From contig NC_087078.1 of the NCBI RefSeq assembly GCF_026151205.1, forward strand, positions 19,197,765 through 19,261,764: DNA of 64,000 nucleotides. Direction: 5' to 3'. The translations under genes and the position numbers were made by a program. Under the pieces are notes generated by a model. The model did no database searches, was not told the origin of the DNA, and saw only the letters and a list, made by a program, of their open reading frames with translations. Numbering within the stretch: position 1 is the stretch's first letter; each line of letters begins with the position of its first letter. Below are positions 1 to 10,700 of this stretch, one piece after another. This stretch comes from Bolinopsis microptera. Its lineage: Eukaryota; Ctenophora; Tentaculata; Lobata; Bolinopsidae.

Positions 1-355
1 CACGACTACTGCTATCCAGTTCTGCAACATGCACGACTACTGCTATCCAGTTCTGCAACATGCACGACTACTGCTATCCAGTTCTGCAACATGTACGACT
101 ACTGCTATCCAGTTCTGCAACATGCACGGCTACTGCTATCCAGTTCTGCAACATGCACGACTACTGCTATCCAGTTCTGCAACATGCACGACTACTGCTA
201 TCCAGTTCTGCAACATGCACGACTACTGCTATCCAGTTCTGCAACATGCACGACTACTGCTATCCAGTTCTGCAACATGCACGACTACTGCTATCCAGTT
301 CTGCAACATGCACGACTACTGCTATCCAGTTCTGCAACATGCACGACTACTGCTA
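1..355. repeat. 31-bp minisatellite at left window edge
   Basis: About eleven near-identical copies of a 31-bp unit; a few single-base variants (a tgtacg and a cacggc copy). The array continues beyond the left edge. Each unit contains a possible 3' splice site, ctatccag followed by ttctgcaaca. The last unit runs, with a 2-base change (ccattc for ccagttc), into an open Cys-rich reading frame in the same frame as the Cys-rich coding exon that follows. The array may therefore be another one seeded on a splice acceptor, but the gene model here is incomplete. The open frames through the array are by-products of a unit length that is not a multiple of three. Confidence 0.9.
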
Positions 356-487
356 TCCATTCTGCGCCAACAATGAGTCAGGTATTTACAACTTGGATGG
401 TTGTAGTCCCACTTGTACTTACGGTCAATCCTCTAGTGACCAGCACAGCCAAGACTACTAGTACTACTACACCACATTATCTTACAG

Positions 488-1001
488 CTGCAGCCCAACA
501 AACAGTGTAAACGCAACTGGTATTGTGGGTAGATGTTCCTGCGAAGCTGGCCTGTACTGGTCGGGGGGTCACTGTCTACCTTGTCCAGCGTACAAGTACA
601 GTGCTGCTAACTCAGTGAACTGTACCCAGTGTCCTAACGGAGCTACCTCCACCCCTGGTTCAAGTAACTGTATTTGTTTTCTAGGACTGTACAAAAATGA
701 CACAGAGTGTATGGAATGTGGTGGGAACACTTTCAGTGTTCGGAACAGCACTTCTTGTACAAATTGTCCTGAAAACAGCACCGCCTCTCTCGACCACTGT
801 GCTTGTGTGTGTCAGGACAACTATATCTGGAACCCAGCCGGCAACAACTGCACTGAGACAAAGAAACACCACTCAGAGGAACCTTCAACCAACAGGACTA
901 CCACAGTGCCATCGAACAACGCCGCTCAACCACAAAGAAGAACATCACCCAAAACAACAAGCAGACACCAGCTCAAAACAATAACACACCACTGGGAATA
1001 A
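488..1001 (+). CDS. 3' part of a Cys-rich extracellular protein (ephrin-receptor-like / GCC2-GCC3-type Cys repeats)
   Basis: A likely exon starts after the acceptor ttatcttacag at 487 and stays open to the stop at 999-1001. It encodes Cys modules of the type seen in ephrin-receptor ectodomains and many animal matrix or receptor proteins: CSCEAGLYW, then CLPCPAYKYS, CTQCPNGAT, CICFLGLY, CMECGGNTF and CTNCPENST. Potential N-glycosylation sites are frequent. After the last Cys (about 850) the sequence becomes Thr/Asn/Gln-rich, like a mucin-type stalk. The 5' part lies off the window or within the array-bearing region before 480. Another frame, open from about 857, would end in CCVDEEDIYEMPE if the element at 1049-1200 were absent, so the true C-terminus is uncertain. 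I do not recognise the specific gene; family level only. Confidence 0.5.
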
Positions 1002-1048
1002 TACCTGACACCAGCCCCGCAAACACCGGACCACCAACTTGCTGTGTA

Positions 1049-1200
1049 GGGTACTGCGACAATTGACCCCCCGACAATTGACCCCTATGTAATTACACTG
1101 GGGTCAGGGTTAATTGTATTAACTTATATTGTCTGGGGGTCAATTGTCGGGGGGTCAATTGTCGGGGGGTCAATTGTCGGGGGGTCAATTGTCGCCCACC
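1049..1200. mobile_element. Small terminal-inverted-repeat element (MITE-like) with 8-9 bp direct flanks
   Basis: The left end reads GCGACAATTGACCCCC and the right end carries its inverse, with one extra copy of a 15-bp motif on the left and three on the right (tandem ggggggtcaattgtc). The direct repeat GCTGTGTA (or GCTGTGTAG) stands at 1041-1049 and again at 1201-1209, as expected for a target-site duplication of the hAT or Mutator size class. No coding capacity. The assignment as a non-autonomous DNA transposon is inference from the inverted ends plus flanking repeat. Confidence 0.65.
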
Positions 1201-1209
1201 CGCTGTGTA

Positions 1210-4080
1210 GACGAGGAGGACATTTATGAGATGCCCGAATAAACTTGAGCACGTTATGAGTAAGGGTATTTGTACATATTTGCTAGTAATATCACTACCA
1301 TGATGTTACACCCGTTTAAGCAGATGATTGTTTGATAAACCGTTTATTTTTGTGAATTATGTCTCGAATAGAGTAAAGTAGTTCACTTTTAATTTCACCA
1401 AATTCAGTTTGTGAAGACTGCACTTGCTATTTTACCAAATTTATCATCTTTCAAGCAGAGTTAATGATCTTATTTTTCCCTACTTTTTATAAACTAATCT
1501 AGTTAATTGGTGATTGGACATATTATTGTACAACTTTTAGGTGCTTGGGTATTCCTAGAAATTTTTGTTTATGTGATTGTAGATCTTTCTAGAAAAAAAA
1601 ACATCTAGAAATGTAGTGAATTAGAATAGGGGTTATTTTCATAACATTTACATAGGGGTTATTTTCATAACTATCCATCATGTTACGCACTCGGAATCAT
1701 TATCCACCAGTTGTCGGCGGTATGACGTGTGCTATGTTGTTTTGTGCTTTGATTCAGTTTTACTTTTATTAAACGTAAAATTTTGATTGTTTGTCTTTTT
1801 TCAAAGAATTTGATCCATGGGCATGATGCATTAGCCATATGACGGACAAGTAAGGCGTTGTTTTTCATTTGATTTGATTTGATTGCGGGTACAAGAGCTC
1901 GTACCTGACGTTTATTTGACACCGTCACTCTATCTTAGGCTTAGAAATGTCTCGTGAGTTATTCACAAGACCAAAGCTGATGCTGACATCTTCTTCTTCG
2001 TGGGGCAGTGGTCTTTACTACTAAGGAATAGATCAAAACCACTATAAGATAGAGCATTGAAGCCCTGTGCTTACCCCGGTAAAGTTAATCTGTGAAGAAA
2101 GCAAGGTTAAGCCTTGTCCTCTCCACATTTGGTAATGCTGACATCAGTAACAATTACCTTGAATATACATTATAAAGCTCTTGCAGGTGAGTCTCGCTGC
2201 AAGTGCAATATGTTTACTGTTTAAACATATTGCAGCCCATCGACCACCCTTGTATATTATTTGCGCAATTAAGCAAACGCCGTGCTCTATAATATTATGT
2301 TTAAAGAAAACAAAAGGTGGTGACCAGTCCCAATTTCATTATGAGATCTCCAAAGCAGTAAAATGCGGTTATATTACATGATATTCACGTGTATTGGGTA
2401 AACCTTTATTAAGAACAAGCACGGGGTCATGCACAAAATGCGTTGATTTCTTTAGGGAAGCCTTTGATTATATGCACATAATTTGTCGGCATCAAACTTA
2501 TTCAAATTTGTAACTCCTTGCATTGTTCATACTAGCATTCAAACATTCGCAAGATATTGCTGTCATTAGCAAATGGAGCAGTTATGATCTAGTGACAATT
2601 CTCGTAAGGAACCGACTAGATTTGTGTATTTTAGGGATTGTCAGGCCTTTCCAGGTACTACAATCTTTAGTCTCTATTCTGAGAATATTCAAATATCCTC
2701 CAATTTAAGACTGATGCGTATATTTGTTGATTTTTCCTGATAATGAGGACCTTTATTGTGAGTTTTAAAACGTGATTGTAACTCAAGTATGTGACTTGTG
2801 GAGCACACATCGCTCAAAAGCAATCGCTAAGCAGGTCTCATAAAGACCAGGTGCACTGTATATCTTAATATAGGGCTTTTTCCTGAGGACAAATTACCAG
2901 TAGTTTACGTTTGTGTTGTGTGTTACGATACATCGTTTGATTTTTTCCATTCACACGTTTTTGTAAAAAAAGTAATAATGAAAGGTTACGAATGGTCGTT
3001 TTTGCAGAAAAACGTGGATTTTGCAGATAGCGGTAGGTGGGTCTGAATATGTTGTCATTCCTTCCTTCCTTTCGTTAGTTACCATGACAACTAGCCGCGT
3101 GCAGCGCGCGAGGATTACTTGCGGAGATGTGATGTATAGCTAGCCTGTGGTCAATGAATGCGCGGTGCAAGTGTATTCTAATGTATACTATGTAATATAT
3201 AGTATTAGGTAATAAGCCCAATTTGTACGTGACACAGTACGCGTAGTGTACTGATGTGTATAAAACATGAGTATAGTTATTTTTGCTTACAATTTCTTGA
3301 ATTACAGATACAAGTTAAGTTCTAGTTCTACGGCAATTTCAAGTGTTTCCCGTATTTGTTGGGTATGTTGGGTATTTATATTTATGTACGGGTATTTATA
3401 TTTATCAAACTTTATATTAGTAATTCTTCAATATTATAGTAAATATTAACCAGTGTACCAAAAGCTTGTCCCCAAACAACCAACAAATTATCTGTAGACC
3501 TCAAAGTTTTCGTAAACACGGGCAAGGGCGAATGTTTCTTTATGCAGCCAGGGGTGTATATTTGAGTTGCCCGAGAAATGAGGTTGCGAAACGTACGAGG
3601 GAAATAAACAATAAATTTTATACATAGTCATGTCATAATATTAATATGAGTTCCCTGTTTGCATTGGATCCCTCTGTTGAACGTTTAACATCACGAAATA
3701 TATCACGGACAGTATGGTTATTCAGATATTGACATAATACCAGGTCAGTAAATGAAACTCTAAAACAGCACTATAAGAAATTTCAAAAGACCATTATTGT
3801 CTGATTTATACAAAGCAAAGACAGTTTAAGTTGCTTGGCGTTTAAGAGGGGTATGATACAGAAGAAGGTATATAATATTCAGAACTCGTAATATCTTTAA
3901 ATAGCTTATAGCTTCGTTGCAACATTCTTTGAGGTCATTCTTTCGAAATAGTTGTCCTTTCAAAGAAATCGCTTTGTTTCATATCGATATTTTTTTAAAC
4001 AATGAGTCGAGGGTCAAGAATATGTACGATCTATTAAGGAACAGCAGTTTATAACATCATATGGATATTGTTTAGTGTTC
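1210..4080. other. No gene recognised
   Basis: AT-rich sequence without a convincing coding exon on either strand. An 81-codon minus-strand frame at 1683-1928 resembles nothing I know and has no supporting splice context. The fragment around 3100-3130 is locally GC-rich. Confidence 0.5.
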
Positions 4081-4081
4081 A

Positions 4082-4469
4082 TGTGTTGTCGGAACATTGA
4101 CAACATCGTGACACTGTGTTGTCGGAACATTGACAACACCGTGACACTGTGTTGTCAGAACATTGACAACACCGTGACACTGTGTTGTCGGAACATTGAC
4201 AACACCGTGACACTGTGTTGTCGGAACATTGACAACACCGTGACACTGTGATGTCGGAACATTGACAACATCGTGACACTGTGTTGTCGGAACATTGACA
4301 ACATCGTGACACTGTGTTGTCGGAACATAGACAACATCGTGACACTGTGTTGTCGGAACATTGACAACATCGTGACACTGTGTTGTCGGAACATTGACAA
4401 CACCGTGACACTGTGTTGTCGGAACAGTGAAAACATCGTGACACTGTGTTGTCGGAACATTGACAACAA
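4082..4469. repeat. 33-bp minisatellite with internal dyad
   Basis: Nearly twelve copies of a 33-bp unit. Each unit holds tgttgtc and, after eight bases, its inverse gacaaca, so the single strand could form a row of small hairpins. Copies differ mainly at accg/atcg. Because 33 is a multiple of three, all frames stay open across the array on both strands; these are not taken as genes. Confidence 0.95.
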
Positions 4470-6171
4470 CATTTTGATTTATACCCTTTTGTGCTCCTCG
4501 TCCGGTCCCGACAAGCCGGAGGTACTTATACAAGACAGATATATAAGATATATAAGAAGGCCGGGTTACACTAGTATAAGATATATAACAGCTATACTCA
4601 GACATTGTTAGATCTGAGGACCTTGAATGGAGTAATTCTATCAAGCTATTCCACCAAACCTCCTAAGTGCTTACTACTTACAATGGTAGTGACCTGGAAT
4701 GCTTTCTGCTTTGAGTTATCAGAGAGTTTAAGAGTTCCGCTTATCCTCACTATCAAAATATTACTATTTTATTAATTCTGTGGTGATATACCTCAATTTA
4801 TGTGGTGTGACATATCTGCCGTTTTCTGACAAAAGTGCTTAAGTAGACTAAGGTTCATTTTGTGCAAATTGACTTTAAAGATTTCAGTTCTGTAATTGCT
4901 CTGGGCTAGCTGCTGTCAAATTTAAACTGCACCCACTATGTTTCTAAGGTGCTTTGTCGACTGATTTATATTTTACATTGCCCGACAGCTTTAATAAATT
5001 AGAGGTTTTATTACAACAGCTTTCAAAAATGAGCACTTATATTTATCACTCGTAATTTTGTTTGCCCAATCGCTATGTCACTTACTTCAAAACTTCGAAC
5101 TTTATACTTTTTATCTATACTCTTTATGTTGGGCATCAATATTATACTTGATAATTTAGATGTTTTGTAAATCCTTCTTTTAGGAGACAGCTACGTATTG
5201 TTTATACCGCATATTTGATAATCTGTTCTTCGTATCAACTGTTAATGGACATATAACTTAATAACCATGATTCAAAATAAAGAAAATTCTCCAGACAAGA
5301 CTTCGTATCTCAGTGGGAGGATCTTTCCTACTTTAATACCACGAAAAATCATTTACATTCGGGGAAGCGTACTGATTACTGATAGCTAGGATTCGGTTCC
5401 AAATAGCGGTGGAGTAGGGTAATTACTAGTAGGGTGGTTAATTAAAAGTGTTTTCCGGAGAATCTACGTCAATATTAATGATTTTATAAGGCGGAGAATA
5501 TTCCAGGACTAAGTCAGAGCAAAATATACCCAATATATGACATGACGCGGGCCATTAAAATTTAAACATATCCATTTATTGCTAGACATTTACTATTAGT
5601 TCATTTTTCTTGTTTATAGCGGCTATGGATGAGTGGTATGGTTTGCTGGATATTTGCCAAGGAAATAGATCATTTAGGGACATTTATTTATAGCAGTTTT
5701 ACATTTATTTATAGCAGTTTTACACTCTGCAGATAGTTGTTACGTAGCAGTGCTACTCTTCCAAGTTCCAGCCTTCCTTAGTTATGATTAACTGATTTAT
5801 ATAATATAGCGACTTGATTAGAGCAGAGGCCAGAGGTCATGTGCACAGCTATAACAGGTCATGTGAAGCGTGTCAACTTCTTAAAGTGAGGAGCAATTCT
5901 TTGTCGGCAGAGTTCGCGTTTGCAGAGACTTCCTCACTTCCTGTTTGCATTCTTGATAACTTATCTCAAGGATACCAATTGAGAAGCGTTCGAGCTTATA
6001 TTATATTATAACCCTTTAACTTTTCTGTTTATTCAATTAACTTTTTACTTTCATTCTAAAGGTGCAACTTAGATTTGTTATTTAAACTAAGAATATAACT
6101 ATTAACTATATTGCATTCAGGAGCAGGTTAAAGAGCAGATACGTACTCTGTTTCCTTGATTTTTGTGAAGC
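4470..6171. other. Intergenic, no gene recognised
   Basis: AT-rich. Contains a direct repeat of acatttatttatagcagtt near 5690-5723. The last 60 bases before 6172 include a plausible splice acceptor (ttgcattcag, about 6120), so the GPCR downstream may have a 5' untranslated exon somewhere in this stretch. Confidence 0.4.
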
Positions 6172-7314
6172 ATGGTATTACCTCACAAACCAACAATAAA
6201 TGAGTCGGTTTTTGAACTGTATGCTGAATATGAATCTCAGTTTGGAGGACATCTCAACGTGGAAACCCAGCGGCCACTTTGGATAACATTCTTCTCTCTT
6301 GGAACAATCCTCGGTCTGATCGGCAACACAATAATCCTCATAGCAAGCAACCGGAGAGTCATCAAACTGGATAAAATCACAACAACCTTGATCTCTCATG
6401 TGGCAGTCCTGGATCTGATCAACACCCTTATCTTCATCTTCCCAACGTTCCTAACAGTAGCAACAGACCACTGGATGTTCGGCAAAGAGTTCTGCTACTT
6501 CCAGGTCTACACCCGCAACCCCTTCATCTACTGCAGCATGCTCCTTGTTTGTGCTCTCAACTGTAGTAAACTAGCCTCTGTTCTCCTGCCCTTCAGATCC
6601 ACTAACTGGAGTGTGAAACACGGTCACGTGACAGCTGGAGCCATGTGGCTCCTCTCAGTAGCATCTCTCCTACTCCTTATCACCAGCAGCTACACTGTCA
6701 TCTTCTTCTATCCCCTCATGAGTTGCGGGGTCATTCTCACTAATTATGCAATTAATATAATAGTTGAGAGCACGATACTGGTTGTGTGCATGGCGATTGT
6801 GGTGGGAACTACAGCCGGCCTCATTGTGATCGCGATCAGGCTGAACTTTCAGCGGGGCAGGGCCGCTAACTTACAAGGAATAATAACGGTTATCATTGTC
6901 GCCACGGTGTACTGCGCAAGCTTCCTACCAACAGTCGCGTACTCTGTTACCGAACTAATGATTGTTAATGAGATTATCAGCGATTCGGGCGGGTTTGTGG
7001 AGATTATAACCCGATTTTGCGCCATCATGAGACTGGTAATTTATCTGAACAATATCTCAAATGTTCTGATATACTATGCTTCCGTTATCAGTTTTCGGGA
7101 GTGGGTTAAGACTATGTTTTTGTCGCTGTTCATGCTCCATGATCGGGAGAGGTGTAACGAGTTCCTGAGACAGCGGGTAACTAACAGGGTCATACCTACG
7201 GTGAGAGACCACAGGACCCAGCAGGGGGTACATCTTGGTGAGAATACGGCGAGAAGTGAGATTGGCATGTTACAAGAGCTAGGAGAGGTCTCAAGAGCAA
7301 GGCACTCCTACTAA
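6172..7314 (+). CDS. Intronless class A (rhodopsin-like) G-protein-coupled receptor
   Basis: 380 residues with seven hydrophobic segments and no intron. Seen: the TM1 Gly-Asn pair at residues 51-52 (GLIGNTIILI), Asp81 in TM2, the extracellular-loop-1 motif WMFG at 101-104, Cys108 at the top of TM3 and Cys185 in loop 2 as a likely disulfide pair, Trp159 in TM4, Pro253 in TM6 (CASFLP) and a degenerate TM7 motif NNISNVLIYY at 293-302 in place of NPxxY. The TM3 end reads SKLASVLLPF, so the usual DRY triplet is missing. A possible N-glycosylation site is Asn10. Ligand unknown. Intronless, divergent receptors of this type are abundant as orphan expansions in cnidarians and placozoans. The start is the first Met of the open frame. 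Confidence 0.9.
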   Translation: MVLPHKPTINESVFELYAEYESQFGGHLNVETQRPLWITFFSLGTILGLIGNTIILIASNRRVIKLDKITTTLISHVAVLDLINTLIFIFPTFLTVATDHWMFGKEFCYFQVYTRNPFIYCSMLLVCALNCSKLASVLLPFRSTNWSVKHGHVTAGAMWLLSVASLLLLITSSYTVIFFYPLMSCGVILTNYAINIIVESTILVVCMAIVVGTTAGLIVIAIRLNFQRGRAANLQGIITVIIVATVYCASFLPTVAYSVTELMIVNEIISDSGGFVEIITRFCAIMRLVIYLNNISNVLIYYASVISFREWVKTMFLSLFMLHDRERCNEFLRQRVTNRVIPTVRDHRTQQGVHLGENTARSEIGMLQELGEVSRARHSY

Positions 7315-7778
7315 CAGGCCACATTTCCAGATCCCTACATAATTTGTGAACGATCTCTGACTTATAATACAGGCACTATACTGTTGCGCGGAAAAACGGG
7401 AGTTTTCCAGAACCCTTCTGATTATTTTCATACGCACGTGAGTGAACTGTATTAACTAACAATGCTTAAATAATTTACTGATCGTTTCTGTTGTAACAAT
7501 GATAATTGTGTTTTGAAATTTGGTTTTTAAACCAAATTGATATGAATTTTTTTTTAATATGAATTTAAAAATGATATGAATTTAAAAATTCATATCAGTA
7601 AAATAGTTGTGATTAAATCTCGAGTACTGTGGTCTCTAATATATTAATTCATAATATTCGATCCAAATTTCCAGCTCGAGCATACTTTTAAGACCACATT
7701 AGTGTCACCATCCTGGATTAATCAACCCAGAACGGAACAGCAGCTTACTCTAGCCTTGAAAACTATTAATCCACTTAC
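7315..7778. other. Intergenic / 3' flank of GPCR
   Basis: AT-rich spacer with short dyads around 7520-7600 (tatgaattt and its inverse). No coding exon seen. Further exons of the minus-strand EF-hand gene would be expected here or further left but were not found. Confidence 0.4.
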
Positions 7779-10700
7779 TTTGGCCTCTTCTTCAAGCTGA
7801 CCCTCCTTCTCCCCGTAGTACAGTGTCATATAGTGGAGCAGCTCATGTTCGTCTATAAACCCGTCCCCATTGTGGTCTAGAGTGTGGAAGAGCGTTTCCA
7901 GGCGCACGTGGTCCGCCTCCACGTGCTGCAGGGGCGTCTGCACGTGCTGCGGGGGAGTCTGCACGTGCTGCAGTGGTGTGCGCGCGCAGGGCACAGGGTC
8001 ATGTTCTTTAATACTATAATACCTCCGCCACTGAGTGCTGCGCGCTATAATTCCCGACAGCTTGCTGGAGGGAATTTGCGGGCACGAAGTTGCGGAGGTA
8101 TTATATTTTATAATACGTTCCGGTTCCGATTGCAGAAGGGGTGTAATCCGATACGTGCGCATCATACAATATAGTGTCTAATATATAGAACGCCAGTGTT
8201 ATTTGTTTTGAAACTTGCCGCCAGCCAGTCTGAGTCTGGGCTGATAATACCCTCGCTTCTCTTGCGGGAAAAATGAGCAAATTATCAGCCCTCGGTGTCC
8301 CCGAGTTTTAGTGGATATAATTCCCGGAAGGTATTATAACAGTCATTGCCTCACATAGGAACTGATGCTACTACACGTGTAAGAGAGTTAGATCTGCTGG
8401 ATATTCACAAGCGGGTATAAAGTCAGGGAAAGTTGCAAATCGGCGGCATTTTTACTTTCACACATCATAAGCGGAAATACAAAAACTAGAAGCATTACCA
8501 GAGGAATCAAAAATGTGAATGGAAAGAGCATAAGTGATTAGAGACGTAAGTGATTAGAGATTCCTGCAAATAGCAAATTCTGTGATCATTATTGAATTCA
8601 ATAGTAATTTTACTACATTTTAATATCCAGTGCATAAAACACATAATAGTATTGGTTTACATGTCATTAGTAGTAGTAGTGGTTTACATGTCATTAGTAG
8701 TAGTAGTGGTTTACATGTCATTAGTAGTAGTAGTGGTTTACATGTCATTAGTAGTAGTAGTGGTTTACATGTCATTTGTAGTAGTAGTGGTTTACATGTC
8801 ATTAGTAGTAGTAGTGGTTTACATGTCATTAGTAGTAGTAGTGGTTTACATGTCATTTGTAGTAGTAGTAGTGGTTTACATGTCATTAGTAGTAGTAGTA
8901 GTGGTTTACATGTCATTAGTAGTAGTAGTGGTTTACATGTCATTTGTAGTAGTAGTAGTGGTTTACATGTCATTTGTAGTAGTAGTGGTTTACATGTCAT
9001 TAGTAGTAGTAGTGGTTTACATGTCATTTGTAGTAGTAGTGGTTTACATGTCATTAGTAGTAGTAGTGGTTTACATGTCATTAGTAGTAGTAGTGGTTTA
9101 CATGTCATTAGTAGTAGTAGTGGTTTACATGTCATTAGTAGTAGTAGTGGTTTACATTAGGATGCAAATTATTTGTAAAACTACATCAGCTCTGACTATT
9201 AACTAGATTGAAAGCCTACAAAGTTAGGCGAGAACGAAAAACAAAAAGCATCGGAGCTCTTGAAACCGGACGCTTGAAGTTGAACTACTCGCACATTTTA
9301 CACGGCACTATTAATGTACATCTGAAGCTGCTGCCAATTAACTAGCATGGAGATAAGGCTATTATCAAATAATGAACTACTTATGCGAGCTGGTATGGGT
9401 AATTTCTTGGGAAAGTTGTAACCAGTTATATAAGATTGTCATAATTTAAAGTAATTATGACCCATTATATGACCGTTATTTAAAAGCTTAACGTCTAATA
9501 TGATTTGTGTCGTTGCTTTAAGTGACCGTGCTCCATTATCATTGCGATAACAGCACAAGTCTGACTATAAAGTGATAAGAGATATTATGCAATCAAAATA
9601 TACAATATAAGTTTGACAGTATAACATATAAACTACAGTAGTGAATATTATCATACAGTAATCAGTAAACACGACTCCATCACTAAATCACTAAGCTTAC
9701 TTAACTACTACTACTTAACCCCCACTACTTAACTACTCCAGTAGCAACAGCGTTAATGTTACCTATAAAATGACGGACAGCAACATGTTCCTTGTATAGT
9801 TTGTTACATGTGTACAACTGCAATAGCTGGAAGAAGTGCCAATAAGGCTCGCGAAATTCGTAATATCTTGTTACGATTACAACAACAGTTCACCACAAAC
9901 ACTGAATTGTCAGCTTATATATTAAACAGATTTATTTATTTACATCTCTGAGAAGTGAGATGTAAATATGGTGTGTATAATGGAGCTTTAACTTTATAAT
10001 AAAACCAGCGATAGGTCGGTAAATATATAATATATAATAGCATGTCAAATGTAATGACTGAATAGCAGATAAGGTGGCTCAGTCGATGAGCGATGATGAC
10101 GTGAAATAGAGATGGTAATCGCATGAAATGCATACTTTGTGGATATCATAATGTGCATAATGTGTACACGGTGTACACTGTGTATAATTTGTACACTGTG
10201 TATAATGTGTGTAATGTGTATAATGTGTACACTGTGTTCACTGTGTACACTACTACATCTGCCACGTTGCCTGCTAAAGAATTAGCTAAGTGAAGTATCA
10301 AGTATAACAGTTTATGCTCTGATTTGGATCCTGGACCACTCAGGGAATTAAATGAGTTAAACTCACCATACTTTCGATTCTAACATCTATGATATTCCTA
10401 TGTACTGCCTATATCGTAACAAAATATATCAGATATAAATACTGAAACTTCAAAGCCTCATATATCATAAAAATGTCAATGATTTACAGTCTGACTTACA
10501 AAGTAAGACATGTTAAACGCAGCTAACTACATAATTCAAAATAAGGATTAATTCTTATTATAATCATTTTCATAATTATGCAATATGCAATACAAGATAT
10601 TATGCTTAGTATTCTGAGTAAGTGTTTGTCCCTGTGTTCTGTAGAATATATATTTAAGTATAGCAATGTTACTCAGGGGTAATCTCGAAGTTTCACATGA

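Noticed and set aside
29-510. Overlapping open frames of repeated Cys/His-rich peptides at the left edge
   Set aside because: They follow from the 31-bp unit being open in all three frames; the start codons are inside the repeat.
1683-1928. 81-codon minus-strand frame
   Set aside because: No recognised family, no splice context, composition like the flanking DNA.
1960-2115. Possible small structured RNA (gtggggcagtggt ... ccccggtaaag)
   Set aside because: It does not match any snRNA or tRNA I could recall in sequence or fold.
4072-4644. Frames with repeated NVPTTQCHD or CSDNTVSRC peptides on both strands
   Set aside because: A 33-bp unit keeps every frame open; no signal of an independent gene, and both strands are equally open.
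7722-8165. Whole 147-codon minus frame as a first exon with a mitochondrial presequence (MMRTYRITPLLQ)
   Set aside because: Possible, but the phase-matched acceptor at 7925 and the upstream EF-hand exons make a shorter internal exon more likely; left as an alternative.
8592-9206. 204- and 171-codon frames (YMSLVVVVV, MTCKPLLLL)
   Set aside because: Products of a 27/30-bp tandem repeat.
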